Source: Megachile rotundata (Eukaryota > Arthropoda > Insecta > Hymenoptera > Megachilidae). Taken from it: a DNA stretch of 64,000 nucleotides. Both the position numbers and the translations under genes were made by a program. The notes below the pieces were generated by a model. The model searched no databases, was not told the DNA's origin, and saw only the letters and a program-made list of their open reading frames with translations. The stretch is taken from positions 9,858,001 to 9,922,000 of the forward strand of contig NC_134991.1 in the NCBI RefSeq assembly GCF_050947335.1, written 5' to 3'. Below are positions 10,405 through 23,084 of this stretch, one piece after another (the stretch's first letter is position 1; each line of letters starts with the position of its first letter).

Positions 10405-11070
10405 GAGACTCTCGTTAATTTCAAGAAATTTGAATTCTTATTAGATTTATGTAATACAGTCTCTTGTGAGATTTAAGAGATTTAAATACTTGTCAGATTC
10501 AAGAAATTCAAATGCTTATTAAGTTTAAGAAATTTAAATTCTTGTCAAATTGGGGAAATTCAAATTCTTGTTAGATCAAAGAAATCCAAATTCTTGTCGT
10601 ACTGAAGAAATTCAAATCTTGTTAGATTTTAGGAATTCAAATTCTTGTCAGATTGAAGAGATTGAAGTGCCTTTTAAATTGAAAAAATTCAAATTCTTGT
10701 AAAATTAAAGAAATTCAAATGTTTATTAAATTTAAGAAATTTAAATTCTTGCCAAATTGGGGAAGTTCAAATTCTTGTCAGATTGAAGAAATTTAAATTC
10801 TTGTTAAATTAAAGAAATTCAAATTCTTGTCAGATTGAAGAAATTTAAATTCTTGTTAAATTGAAGAAATTCAAATTCTTGTCAAATTGAAGAAATTCAA
10901 ATTCCTGTCAAATTGAAGAAATTCAAATTCCTGTTAGACTTCAGAAATGCATGTTCTTGCTAAATTTTAAAAAATTTATATTCTTATCAAACTGAAGAAA
11001 TTAAAATTATTGCCAGATTCAAGAAATTCAAATTTCTGTTAGTTTCAAAGAATTCAAATTCATATTAGTT
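10405..11070. repeat. 26-bp minisatellite AAGAAATTCAAATTCTTGTCAAATTG
   Basis: About 25 tandem copies, each composed of an AAGAAATTCAAATTCTTGT half and a CAGATTG or CAAATTG end. The central part (10780-10930) is the most uniform, with degenerate copies at both edges. The AAATTC...AATTT words make each unit partly self-complementary. Confidence 0.88.
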
Positions 11071-11771
11071 TTCAGAGAACAAAATTCGTTATGAATCTAA
11101 GACTTGTATTATTGCAATAACTCAAACTTATAACTAACAAATCGAGTTATTTATCATATTTACTGAAATAAAATAAAGAATTAATCAGCAAGGGGAATGT
11201 GGTGATTGATAGACCACATTTATCTTTTACGATCGAGGACGTTCTTTAGGTTAAAATGATTTATACAAGATAATTGGACTGTTACTGCAGTGCAATGTTA
11301 CTAAATCATTGCAGGATGAATTGTTTCAACAATTTCATCAAATTGGTATAAATAACAATTTACACCGCCAAATTCTATTTTATGAATAGAAAATTATTTT
11401 TACACTGAATAGTTTCTTATTTTTATAAAAACTATTTTTATACTAATTTTATACTGAATTTTTTCTAACTCTTTTCTTACATTTTTCTTACATTTTTATA
11501 CCCACAGAAGTATTAAAAGGACATAAGAAAAATATGAAAGAAAACGAAAAAAAATATTCCAAATTATTTTTTAAGAATTTGTACTAAACAATAAACTGAA
11601 TAACAAACTCAATAACATTTAACATTCCAATCAGTATTAACATTTCCACTCAGATTTAAGTAACCACGTACAAGTAGATCAAGAAATGCATCGTATTGCA
11701 CCATCGAGCAGTAAACAAGAGGAAGAACAATTCATCTCGTTCCTAATTGCTTTAAATGGTAATAAGATTAC
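11071..11771. other. AT-rich non-coding sequence, nothing identified
   Basis: No repeat or frame worth recording. A/T tracts dominate. Confidence 0.5.
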
Positions 11772-11774
11772 GTC

Positions 11775-12008
11775 TCAGAAAGGCAGAGAGTTCGTAATTC
11801 TTAACTTCGCTGCTTCTTCTTGAATCTTTAAGGGAAATCTAATTCCATGGAGGGAATCGTAAAAGAAACCATTTCCAACTTGTACCGCCGTATCATCTTC
11901 CGGTGTTTTCGCGGTAACAATATTGTCGAACTTTAAAAGTGCGCCGAACGTTGATAATGCTTCCGCTTGCTTCGAACTATTTCGAAACTGTCTCCAATCT
12001 CGCGACAT
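11775..12008 (-). CDS. Candidate small ORF, 77 residues, function unknown
   Basis: On the minus strand an ATG at 12008-12006 opens 77 codons ending at TGA. Ten bases upstream is a good splice acceptor: a pyrimidine-rich run ending CCTTCAG, with the AG at 12020-12019. The ATG could therefore lie at the start of a coding exon behind a 5' UTR intron. The product begins MSRDWRQF and contains GNGFFYDSLHG. It has no signal peptide, membrane segment or recognised family. The island (about 11690-12060) is clearly less AT-rich than both flanks, as expected of an exon or a conserved element. No donor or upstream promoter could be assigned. It could equally be a fortuitous frame in a regulatory island. 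Confidence 0.3.
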   Translation of the reverse strand: MSRDWRQFRNSSKQAEALSTFGALLKFDNIVTAKTPEDDTAVQVGNGFFYDSLHGIRFPLKIQEEAAKLRITNSLPF

Positions 12009-12018
12009 TTTTTTGTTT

Positions 12019-13261
12019 CTGAAGGAAAAGTATAACGGAAGCTACGGATATATAATTTGTTAGTTACTTCTTCGAGAAATATAATCCTATTTGCGCGTAC
12101 ACATTTTAACTCTTAATGGTCAAACTTTAGAACAGCATATCTGTCACACTGGGATGTACAAGACCACAGCTACTAAAAACGTTTCTTAAAAAAAGGCTAC
12201 TCATTTTAACTTGAAAAAATTATAAATAAACTTTGACAATTTTTTTAATATATTTCACAGCTGATTTCAGTGCATTTAAAATTTAAATACTGAACATGAA
12301 AACAAATTCAGAAACGTGATGAATTGTAAGAATGACTGTCTTCACAGAAAAGTTGATAACTTTTCGGTTTTAATATGAAGGATAATATTTTAGCTGAACA
12401 TTCTTGAGATATAAGAGTTCGAGGAAGAAAGAGTAAAAATAACGGGGTTTCAAAAAAGGTACATTTGCAAATTTTCAGAATATACAAAATAGCTAAAATT
12501 AATACTTTACTATTTCACTACAGAATAAAATATGAAACAAATACATATGTATAATTATATTTTAATAAATATATGACATGAAAAGTTTAAACATATCATA
12601 TTGACAATCTAATAAAATATATAATATATGAATAAATATAATAAGATTCGAATAAATTTATGAAAATTCAATATATTGAAAATTCAATAAATTATTAAAT
12701 AGATAAAATTTTAATAAACACTAATATTCGCCATGTTCGATCATGTACGAACACAGAGAAACAGTTATAGTTAACGTCAATGAAATAGGATCGTTGAAAA
12801 TAGTACTTGCTTTGTTACAATTGACTTTCATTTTAAAAGATAACTAGTCCAAGCCCAAGGGTAGAAAACTGCTTTCGATTTGTTTTACGAAAGCTAGGGA
12901 AACTTTGGAAACAGAAAACTTTGGACGCTGGGAAAAGCTTTGACCCATGGTCAGATTAAACTATCGGAAATTGGATGTTGCATTATGTTATAATAGCCAT
13001 ATTAGCTGCAATAATAGCAATAATAGTAGTAATGATAGTAGGATCTCTTGTGGCTTAATATGAGACTTCCAAAACCTGAACAACGTACCTTTTATAATCG
13101 CATTACTGCCACGAAGCAATGCGATTAAATCACGAAAGTAATTAAGAGTAAATAGAGGAGCATCTACATCTGGATGGTAGAATTAGAGGATATTAAGGAC
13201 ATTTTCTTTAAAACGAGGTTTTACGTATTTTTTTTTGGATTTGCAAGATTATATTTTACTT
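12019..13261. other. AT-rich non-coding sequence
   Basis: Mostly A/T-rich with a short imperfect trinucleotide run of AAT/AGT words near 13005-13045. A slightly more complex patch occupies 12840-12970. No gene seen. Confidence 0.45.
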
Positions 13262-13705
13262 TATTTCTAAATTTCTGAATATCTGAATTTTAAAATTTTG
13301 GAATTTCAGAATTTTTAAATTTCTACATTCCTAGATTCCTAGATTCCTAGATTCCTAGATTCCTAGATTCCCAGATTCCTAAATTCCCTAATTCCTAAAT
13401 TCCCTAATTCCTAAATTCCCTAATTCCTAAATTCCCTAATTCCTAAATTCCCTAATTCCTAAATTCCCCAATTCCTAAATTCCCAAATTCCTAAATTCCC
13501 TAATTTCCTAATTTCCTAATTCCCTAATTCCCTAATTCCCTAATTCCCTAATTCCCTAATTCCCTAATTCCCTAATTCCCTAATTCCCTAATTCCCTAAT
13601 TCCCTAATTCCCTAATTCCCTAATTCCCTAATTCCCTAATTCCCTACTTCCCTAATTCCCTAATTCCTAAATTCCTTAATTCCTAAATTCCTGAATTTCT
13701 AAATC
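13262..13705. repeat. 8-bp minisatellite TTCCCTAA
   Basis: The core at about 13500-13660 is a nearly perfect run of the 8-bp unit CCCTAATT. The left part alternates TTCCTAAA and TTCCCTAA (16-bp period), preceded by ATTCCTAG copies. The unit contains CCTAA, the complement of the insect telomere word TTAGG, but the AATT insertion and 8-bp period show it is not telomeric repeat. Confidence 0.93.
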
Positions 13706-14762
13706 TCGAAATTAAAAATGAAATTTCGAGAACTTTTACAATTTTTAATTTCTATATTTGAAATTTAAAACATAAAAACCCGTAATATAAATTGCAAAAA
13801 TAGATGCAATAATTGCAAAACCACATTCCAATGCTTCCAATAAGGGGTTCACAATTTTTTTTCCATGATAGTTATATTTCTTCAAATCCAATACACACAT
13901 GTGCATATTAAAAACCACATGAGTACAATAACGTGTATCATTTACAATGTGATTGCAATGTTATGTAAGTCATCAGAAAGTTGCAGTATTATAATTCATT
14001 AAATTAATTTTGTCTTCAACCACTACATAATGATGATACAAGTACGTAATCCCATGTCAGAAAACATCTTTCATAACAAAATCACCTAATCACCTAATCT
14101 TTCATTATTAAATTACCTATTCAACCATGATTAACTTATGTCCATCCATATTAAAATGTCCAAGAACATCAAAAGAAGGATTATAACCCCTATCCCTATA
14201 TTCTATTAATTTATTTTGATCATATTTCAGAATAATTCAACGGTGTACTTTCATATTTCAACGTATAAAGAATAACGATGACACCGTCTATAAGAGTTAA
14301 TGAGACACCGTATACAAACTCCGTAATATACTACAGAGTAGCAATCTCATCGTTTTCACTGACCATGAAAGTCTCGAAAGAGTAGTTAATCGTGCTTTTA
14401 CCGAGTAGCTTCAGAAGCGAGACGAATCGTCGCATTTATAATTTCTTGACATCTTTCTTAAAGCGTATCCGTGCCAGTTTCCGACTCGAATAGCCTCCTC
14501 TCGATCATCCTCTCGAGCCAAGGGCACAAAGGAAACAAGACGAGCGGGGCGGCGATCAAACGAGAGGCAGGTAATTAAGCGGATTTAGGCGCTCTCAGAC
14601 ACGAGAACCCAGCACCTCTACCGGGTTCTCCCTTTTGCTCGCCGGTTAAACCGCCACTCGTCGATTAATTACGGAAGATTACGTCTTGTGATGAGCCCCG
14701 TTCCACCATCTTTCCTTCTTCGACCGCCTTTTCTTTTTCTTGCCATCCAAGAAGATGTTTAC
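13706..14762. other. AT-rich sequence passing into a CpG-containing island at 14400-14762
   Basis: The island has homeodomain-type cores GGTAATTAAGC (about 14570) and CGATTAATTACGG (about 14661), a polypurine/GC patch (GCGGGGCGGCG) and little repetition. If the exon at 14763-14912 is real, this island lies in its downstream intron and is a candidate enhancer. No open frame of note. Confidence 0.35.
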
Positions 14763-14912
14763 CTTTCGAGATAATCGATTCTTCGAGCCATCTGCGACGA
14801 ATCACTCTGTTCACGTAGCTCGATAACTGTTCGTTTCAACTCCGCGTTTTTCTTGATGAACACTTTTTTATCGACATCCTTTTCTTTGATATAGCGAATT
14901 CGAGAAAATAAA
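14763..14912 (-). CDS. Candidate internal exon encoding a coiled-coil segment
   Basis: On the minus strand the acceptor ends TCTATCACCAG (AG at 14914-14913). The 150-bp segment then ends CGAAAG followed by the donor GTAAAC (GT at 14762-14761). The frame is open throughout. It starts with the last base of a codon and ends with two bases of the next, so the exon is phase-symmetrical and could be skipped without a frameshift. The encoded text is charged and heptad-like, for example KNAELKRTVIELREQ, typical of a coiled coil. Partner exons were not found. The intron on its upstream side would carry the 129-bp tandem repeat. The parent gene is not recognised. The alternative is a fortuitous frame in a complex island. 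Confidence 0.38.
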
Positions 14913-14959
14913 CTGGTGATAGATAGACATTTAGATAGCCATTCATAGGTACATAGCAA

Positions 14960-15360
14960 TTCGTATGACTTGATTAGTGTAGCTTAATAATCTAAATATC
15001 TGTATAGATCAATGAGCTATGCAATTTGAAAATACAGCTTGATGATTGATACAACTTTAAGACCTATGCAGTCTGATGACCTGTATAATTTGATTATTAT
15101 AGCTCGATTATCTAAATAACTTGATAATCTGTACAGATTAATGAGCCACGCAATTTAAAGATACAGCTTGATGATTTATACAACTTTAAGACCTATGCAG
15201 TCTGATGACCTGTATAGCTTGATTAGTATAGCTTAATAATCTAAATAGCTTGGCAATCTGTAAAAATTAATGAGCCATGCAATTTGAAAATACAACTTGA
15301 TGATTTATACAACTTTAAGACCTATGCAGTCTGATGACCTGTACAGCTTGATGATTCATG
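14960..15360. repeat. 129-bp tandem repeat, about three copies
   Basis: The block ACAACTTTAAGACCTATGCAG...TCTGATGACCTGTA recurs at 15051, 15180 and 15309, a constant 129-bp spacing. Inside each unit shorter words of the type GCTTGATnATnTAnA repeat, so the 129-bp unit itself grew from a smaller motif. A degenerate tail of GCTTGATGATCCGTA-like words continues to about 15495. Confidence 0.88.
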
Positions 15361-17080
15361 TCACTTTAAGATATTATGATTTGTGTAGCTTGATCTGCGC
15401 AGCTTGATAGTCTATATAACTTGATTATCCATGAAGTTTGATGGTCCGTACCACTTGATGATCCGTAGAACTTAATGATTCATGCAATTTGATGACGTCT
15501 GTGGCAGGACCACACCAGCGGAACCATATCGAACATAGTGCAATATTTTGTACTAATTTGTAACACAAAAAGTAATTTTATACCATGTGCTGTTTTAAAA
15601 AAAATCGTGGTGCTGCTAGCTTCATATTCAGCTCACAAAACCAAACGTCAAAATTGATAAAAATGAAAATACAAACGGTTGAATTTATATTAATGTACAA
15701 AATAAGTACTAAATATTCCTTTATATCCGATATGATTCTACCGGTTTAGGCCAGCTTCAGAGAGGTAATTTAATGACTCAATCAAATTGATTGATAGAGC
15801 ATCTATTAATCAGTGAGACTGAATAAATGAATCATACTAATTGTGAGTAATAATTTTACAAGTATCGTGTAGAAAGTAAGCTTTTCTTGTGAGAAGATCC
15901 TTATGACATTATATTTTAAAATGTAAATTATGAATAAATTTTCTGAAATAGTTTCACTATGACTGAAAAATTAAATTTTGAAATAATTCGATCAGCTCAA
16001 AAATAATTCAATAATAAAATTTCATATTGATTTAAATTATTTCTCATTCAGTTTCAAGATACAAAAATTCAAAATTTAAATTAATTCCCACAAATAACAA
16101 TATTCACATTTGTTTAACCATAAGTGTCTATTATGTACTGACTAATAAATCGCTTACATGGAGCTGTTAGAGTGTAACGTGTTGCACGTCCAAGAGGAAC
16201 TTTTTTAAATTTTAAAATGAATAAAGGTTTGCCTGACCACTTACTGCTATATTTATAGTAAGTACTACATGGTTAAGTGAAACGGAATGTTGGGTACGAT
16301 AAATAATCATGTTAAAATGATTATCTATCAATTTTGCGCTTGTATAGATTTTTCATTAGCATTGCGTCCGACCACTTACCCCTTATACGTGCACCGTTAA
16401 TGTAAATACTGCAACGCAGTGTGGTAGAACTTCAAGAAATAATACAAAAATTTAACTTGTTCTACATTCGAAACACTGAACTTATTGAACTACTTTGTAT
16501 AACAAAGGGTCAGGCCATCGTATTTTCAAATAAAATTGTTTTTAAACCTCCAAAATTCATTTTATCTGAAAATCATAAAATTTAGGAAGTAAAATGTAGA
16601 TCCTAAAATGTAGGATGTCTTAATTTAATTTAAATATAATAAGATATGAAAAAAATACGATTTGTATCTAGTAAAGAACTTGAAGATCAGAAAATAAAGA
16701 ACTGTATTTGCCTCGAAAATATATGAACATAGAAAATAAAATAAAAAATGATCAAAACTCATAGTAGAACAGAATCGTGTTCAAAAAATTCCAAGATACT
16801 TTCTATAATTGTAAATCAATAAAAAAAAGGAAAAACAATTTCTACTATTTATATTATTATCTAATATTGACATAATGTGTTACACATATTGTGATAAACA
16901 TAATTTTAAGTTACAGTAAGATCGTTTTACTTCCTAATCACGCATTATCTCATTAAACCGTGGTGAAATTAATTGACCACATCCGACAGAAATTGTCATA
17001 ATATGACGATAGATTAAATGTTTGTGTACGGCAATACACACACATAAAATGACCACATTATTGTGGCCCGCGTTTATATT
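15361..17080. other. AT-rich non-coding sequence with a weak inverted pair
   Basis: The text near 15510 (ACCAGCGGAACCATATCG) is imperfectly complementary to text near 15728-15755 (CGATATGATTCTACCGG), possibly an old MITE of about 260 bp. Otherwise nothing beyond A/T-rich DNA was recognised. Confidence 0.3.
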
Positions 17081-17575
17081 TGCTTATTTAACCTCACCAA
17101 TGATGCGCAACTGAACGAACTCGGCAAATTGCAAATAAATTTCACGAAATTATTTCGACCACGATTCCGGTAAACAATAATACAACAGGAAACATATCGA
17201 AGTTGCAGCGATCGATTCAAAAAGCCGGAACTCGATACAACAAAAGCCACGTTTGTTGAAGTCCCACTGGGTCAGAAGAATCGTTTCAAGACGAGATTTT
17301 CATTATCGATTTTCCGTTTCGTACGTCGAATTCGATGGAAATAGAATTTGAGTGACGCCAACGGCTTCGAACAGAGATTGACTCGCAGCCACGTAAAATT
17401 TCAGTTTTGCATGAAATTTCAATGAAATCAATGCAAGAATATATTTCTGGTTCGCTCGCGAAACGAGCTTTCACGTCGGGAAAACTGAGCCTCGGTAAAG
17501 TATTATCAGTTATCCTGCTACCTTCTAACTTGCGAAAAATAGCTGCTTCTAGCTCCACAATAGAATATTAAACGA
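17081..17575. other. Complex island with a 90-codon minus frame
   Basis: The minus frame 17558-17286 reads from GTG to TGA and contains words such as LPRLSFPDVKARFASEPE. It has no recognisable family, no ATG near the start and no strong acceptor. Base composition is higher in C/G than the flanks. It could be an exon fragment or a conserved non-coding element. Confidence 0.25.
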
Positions 17576-18740
17576 CAGAGTGATTTTAATAACTGATTCA
17601 TGCGTGGTCCGTTGCTTTCTGCCGCTGTAGAGGAAATCTAAATATGGCCTACCACTTCTATCTCAAAATATAGAAGGCTTGTTAAATGTAACGCTGCTTA
17701 AATGTTTATAAGACGTAAAACGTCTGAAGAATACTTTGAAGATGCAGCGTTTATATCTCAGATGTGGACTTATAAGCTGAATAGGTGTATTTGTTATGTA
17801 TTTAAAATAGACGTAAAGGTTTCAATTTGGTCTCACTATAATTGTGTGTACAACAGAAAGCCATATATGAGATCAGATATAACAATAAGGCACCGTTTTT
17901 AGTTAATAACAGTATACATTCCATTCCCACATAATATTTGGTCAGTAACATTAAATGAAATACGGTTTGATTTTAATATTACTTTAATATTCAGACATAG
18001 AGATGCAGACGACTTTCGTAATTCTGCAATTCAACAACTATCTTAAATTTATTTACCTATGTTTTATGATAAAGTAAAAGTGTCAGAAGCAAAACCTAAA
18101 ACCAAACACATCGAATGAAATACTAAGTCAGTTCACCTAACTCCTGTAATTAACCTATCAACCCAAAATCAATTTCACCTATGAATATCCTTGCTCGTCA
18201 CCTTCGAGAAAGAACGACAACCTTGATAAATATACCTTCGATATTGTCACGGTTATTAAACATCTGTTAAGTGTCCCCGAAAGACAAATGTATTTCTGAA
18301 CATGAGGGATGCGTGCAATACACATGAATGGACGCATCAATGCCGAAGATGAAACAGCATTCTAGCATCCTGCTGACACCGAAACCGTAAATAATTCGTG
18401 GTCGTCACTTTGAATCGCGCCTTGTCATGCAGATGTCGTTTCTATTGCATTTCAGCCGCAGATACCAAGGACATTTCTATGCTCCGTTTCACATCCCAAC
18501 GAATTCGAATTGTTACGATTAAATTAGTTCATAAAGGCAACTGCTACTCTGCACTCGGGTACCTTTGACAGATTGCTGTCATCGATGCAACCCTGCGTTC
18601 ATGTTTTAATGAACTAAATGCGTCAATAGACAAATTTTTCATATTGGTTTATGACTAGGTTGGGTTAACGATTTAATTAATTGTGCGGATCAGGCAGGTT
18701 ACTAAGTTGAACGATGTAAGGTTTCAGAGATTCACGAAAA
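17576..18740. other. AT-rich sequence with a complex island at 18180-18600
   Basis: The island is unique sequence with CpGs (for example AATCGCGCCTTGTCATGCAG) but has no open frame worth reporting. It is a candidate conserved non-coding element. Confidence 0.3.
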
Positions 18741-19450
18741 CTTGCAATTTTAGCAATATACGTATGTATATGTCCAACAGAAATTGAAAATTTTTTATAT
18801 TTGCTGATTTAATAATGTAAAAGTTTCAAGATTAAAGATACAAAAGTTTGGTAATCAACAGGTTTACAAATTTAGTTATTGCAGACATTGAAGTGAGGTC
18901 ATAAAAATAGATTTCAAACTTGCAATTTTAGCAATATACATATGTATACGTCCAACAGAAATTGAACATTTTTTATATTTGCTGACTTAATAATGTAAAA
19001 GTTTCAAGATTAAAGATACAAAAGTTTGGTAATCAACAGGTTTACAAATTTAGTTATTGCAGACATTGAAGTGAGGTCACAAAAATAGATTTCAAACTTA
19101 CAATTTTAGCAATATACATATGTATATGTCCAACAGAAATTGAACATTTTTTATATTTGCTGATTTAAGAATGTAAAAGTTTCAAGATTAAAGATACAAA
19201 AGTTTGGTAATCAACAGGTTTACAAATTTAGTTATTGCAGATATCGAAGTGAGATTTTAAACTTACAATTTTAGAAACACAGAAACCTGATATTTTGAAC
19301 ATTCGATCATTTAAAAATTTAGAAGTCTGATCCAGGAAATATGAACTTTCGTATATTTGAGGATTTAAACATTCACAAGTTTGATACTCAAGAGATTCGT
19401 AAATTCAAATATCGAAGTCACCAAAATTTTAAACTTGCAATTCTATAAAT
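18741..19450. repeat. 178-bp tandem repeat, three good copies and one decayed
   Basis: The word CTTGCAATTTTAGCAATATAC starts at 18741, 18919 and 19097 (spacing 178 bp). It recurs at 19262 after a copy shortened by about 13 bp. Copies 1-3 differ by only a few substitutions (for example CGTATG versus CATATG). A fourth, strongly diverged copy extends to about 19450. No coding capacity. Confidence 0.92.
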
Positions 19451-20300
19451 ACATTCCCTACTTTGACCTCTCGTCGACTTAAAAATTTATAAGTAATCCA
19501 CCGATACGAAATGTTGAACATCTCTCAATAAGATGAACTCACTGATGCACTAAAAGATGAAAAGCTTAATTTCGCACCCTGACGCAGGTTCGCCAGCATC
19601 GATAAAGGAGGTTGCAGAAAACTGGCGTCTCTCGATAAAAACGTCAGCGAGATCGATCGTTACCCGATAAAGAATACAAGTTCTCCATGGTTCGATCGGT
19701 GGTTGAAAAGCATCAGAGGTGGATGGATGCTTTTTGCCCTCTGCATTCGAGCAACCTCTATCGTTCTTTCACGCGAACCAGCTCAAGGTCCGCGGTTTCT
19801 GACTTCATTTCCGGAACCCGACCTACCACGAATTACTTAGCCAGAGAATCTAATAACTTTGATCGGTTTTCATGAGGAAGAACAGGCGGCTCGGATCGAA
19901 GAGAATAGGTGGCAGAGATGGATGCGGGCTAATGGAGACAAATGGACGCGTAAGAACAGGAGAGGAGGTTAAATCGGGGGTTGCTGAAGAGGTGGCTATG
20001 AAATACTGCTTACGATGCCGGGTAGAAAAAGTCAAAATTTTAAGGTTGAGGTTGATAGAAGATAGCTGGGTGATTGATGCTTAATAATTAAGCGGATTCT
20101 CAAATCCTTGGTATTCTCTCGGGAAGCTTGAAGGGAACAGATAGCTTATTGTGTACTACGGCCATTTTTAGAGAACCGTTCTTTGTGGTACATTTTTATC
20201 GACGGATTTTAATAAATCAGGTCGAAGTAATACGGGGATCAAGGAAATTTTTTGTTATAGAGTTATTCACTCGAAAGGGTAAATGTAGTGGAATATGTAC
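19451..20300. other. Complex CpG-containing island (19560-20100)
   Basis: Unique sequence rich in CGAT/TCGA words, with short plus frames (19687-19875 and 19872-20084, each from ATG) that overlap and show no domain. No strong splice pair seen. Candidate regulatory or conserved element. Confidence 0.3.
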
Positions 20301-21512
20301 ACTTATTTTTAATTTAAAGGTTGGAAATTTGCAAATTTACGGATTTGAGAATTTGAAGAGTTGAGAATTTAGAAATTAGGAATTCTGAAAATTAAAAGGT
20401 TTTGAAATTTGAATAATTGAACTGTTGATTCTTGGACATACTGAAAATTTGAGGTTTAGTAAAAATTTAAGTCAGTTAATTTCAATCCTAAAATTTATAA
20501 CTTAAAAGCTTGTATATTAGGGAATTTGAGACCTTTAGAACTTGGAAAGTTAAAAATTAAAAAGTTACAAAATTTGGGAACTTCAGTTTTTAGTAGAATT
20601 TTAGTTAGATTTAGTTTATTTACATAAACTATCGAATGCTCCTTTCTATTGAAATAAATCTCTCAAAATCAACACAACACCTACCACTATTTAATGCACC
20701 TTCATTTTAAAAATAAAATAAAGAAATATATAACAGACAAAAATTCAGAAGTAAAACATTTTGATGACATCGACAGTTCTACTAGAACGTTCAATTTTAT
20801 GCGTTCCACTTGTAACAAACATGCGAGCATAGTTCACTAAGGTATCAAAAATTATCAGAACGAAGATCTGCAATTTTTCAGAGGATTGCTGATTGGAAAC
20901 AGAAGCACGGTTGTAAAACTCGAAACCATCGTTTCCGATCTGATTGTTAATCATTTTTGTCGGGGACACGGATCAAACGGGAGCCCGTATTCCCTTTCTA
21001 TTCCTAAACCCGCTATATTTTGTTACTCCAGATTCTCATTCCGACATTCGGAACGCTGGAAAGATGGGAAAAGATATGTGCTCAGCGTTTCGAAGCTATC
21101 GAACAAAGGTAATCGTGAATTTATGAGGCCCGTTTAATGAAATTTGTGCGTATGCTCGATCGAATCACTTTCAGGCAGGATTTCGTTGAAGATTCGAACG
21201 ATATTTCTGTGTTTCGACTCGATATCTATCTGGATATAAAATCGAGACAAAGGCATTTGATTTATTGGCTAAAGTTTTAACTTCAAGCGTTAGAAATTTG
21301 TATGCTTATATATTTTCAGATCTTTAGATATTTTGTTGCTATGTACTTTGATAATTTAATAATTTAAAAATTTTTATTTTTAGTTTTGGAAGACTTCGAT
21401 TTATACATTTACAGGTCTTTAAATATGAACACTCAGAAACTATCTAATTTGCTAATTTAGTAATTTGAAAATATATAAACGTAATACTTACGAATGTATA
21501 TAAAAATATGTT
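20301..21512. other. Degenerate AATTTG-type repeats and a complex island at 20870-21250
   Basis: 20320-20600 is a decayed field of GAATTTGAGAA/AAATTT words. The island at 20870-21250 has overlapping plus frames (20886-21137, 20944-21126) of unknown status. Confidence 0.3.
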
Positions 21513-22108
21513 AACTTTGATCAAGTTTTAAAATAAAAATTTTCATTTAAAATTTAAGACTTTAAAATTAGTTTAAAATCTAGAAAATTAAAAATAATTA
21601 AATTTGGAAATTTTCAAATGTTCAAACAGAATATCTTAAACTAAAGATTTAAAAAATTTACAAATCCTCAAATTACAAAATGAAAATTAAATAACTGGAG
21701 GAATGAAATATTGAAAAATTAAATTTTCACATGTAAGAATACAGAAATTTCAAATTTTCTCTTCAATACTCAAATTTAGATATTAAAAAATTTTTAAATT
21801 CAGAAAGTTGTACATAAAAGTATAACTTTGATCAAGTTTTAAAATAAAAATTTTCATTTAAAATTTAAGACTTTAAAATGAGTAAAAAATTCACAAAATT
21901 AAAAATAATTAAACTTGGACATTTTCAAATCTTCTCCCAAAATAACTTAAAGATTTAAAAATTTACAAATTACAAAATGAAAATTCAATAACTGGAGGAC
22001 TGAAATACTGAAAACTGAAATTTTCAAATATAAGAATACAGAAATTTCAAATTTTCTCTTCAATACTCAAATTTAAATATTAAAAATTTTTTAAATCCAG
22101 AAAGTAGC
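21513..22108. repeat. Tandem duplication, 321-bp unit
   Basis: The text AACTTTGATCAAGTTTTAAAA begins at 21513 and again at 21834. The two copies stay alignable to about 21833 and 22108 through landmarks such as AACTGGAGGA and TTCTCTTCAATACTCAAA. Both are very AT-rich with no coding content. Confidence 0.88.
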
Positions 22109-23039
22109 TAATTAAAAAATATAAAAATTCAGAATATAAAATAAAAAAACTGCCCATAAATGCTTTCAATTTTCCTTCAATTTTCGTACATTATCCTCAA
22201 AAGGTTGATGTTTGGAAATAAAAACGGCATTTTCTATTCTCAATGTATAAAATGGCCACAACAGAATTTGCGCTATGAATATAACGTTGGTTCAACAAAC
22301 TCGATATGCAAAGTAAGTATCGATTCAACGAACAAAGCTCACCTATATAGGTAGATCTATTAATATTTCATAGAATGCAGCTATAAAGTTGGAAATGTTT
22401 TGCTTTCTCGTCTCTTCCTAACAAATACTGATTTATTCTTGAATCAGCTATTTTCGCTGTAATACGCGTTTAATTATGCCGTATTCATCTCCGACGTAAT
22501 TAAACTAAATTTTAATAACTTACGAGATGAAAATTCATATCGTTACGTTAACCTATTTGCGATGAAAGGGAAAAATCTCTTTGTCGAGCATATTTCTGTT
22601 CGATGCATGCGAACAAATATGACCATATTTCTGTTAACGTTTCCGCATAATAATTCTCGAAATAACTGACGGTGTAAAAGCGTACAAAAAGCAAGCTCTT
22701 CTCGTGTTGCCAACGATAAATCATTCTTTATAGCCGCACTTTTGCAAGAATATTTCTTGTAGAAACATCCGCGCTTCTGCACATAAACTTTTAACATGGC
22801 CGACCTCGCTGCGGGTGAAATGGAAACGGTTTGTTTTACAACGCTTCATGCTTGCCGGAAAAAACGTAAACAATGTTCACTCACTTGATTTTTTAAGTTG
22901 TTTCGCGTCTGATGTTACCGACAGAAGTTGATATTTTTTTTTTATTGCGACTTTTTATTGCTTCGACAAAAGTTACGATCTTGTAGGAAAATATTAAATG
23001 CAATCTGACGATAAATATTTGGACCTATCTAATTCGCTG
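22109..23039. other. Non-coding with an ATG-started minus frame at 22797-22543
   Basis: The minus frame has 84 codons from an ATG in the context GGCCATG. It is rich in C and K/R residues and matches no family I recognise. Its flanks return to AT-rich DNA. Coding status is unsupported by splice or promoter signals. Confidence 0.22.
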
Positions 23040-23084
23040 ATTAGAAATTCGCTCAAATTAGAAATTATGAAAAGTAGAAATTTT

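Noticed and set aside
13500..13660. Interstitial telomere repeat
   Set aside because: Each unit contains CCTAA, but the unit is 8 bp (CCCTAATT), not the 5-bp insect TTAGG repeat, and the edges show ordinary minisatellite variants.
15495..15760. MITE inferred from ACCAGCGGAACCATATCG and its weak complement
   Set aside because: The pairing is about 12 of 17 positions with no target duplication, too weak to list as a mobile element.
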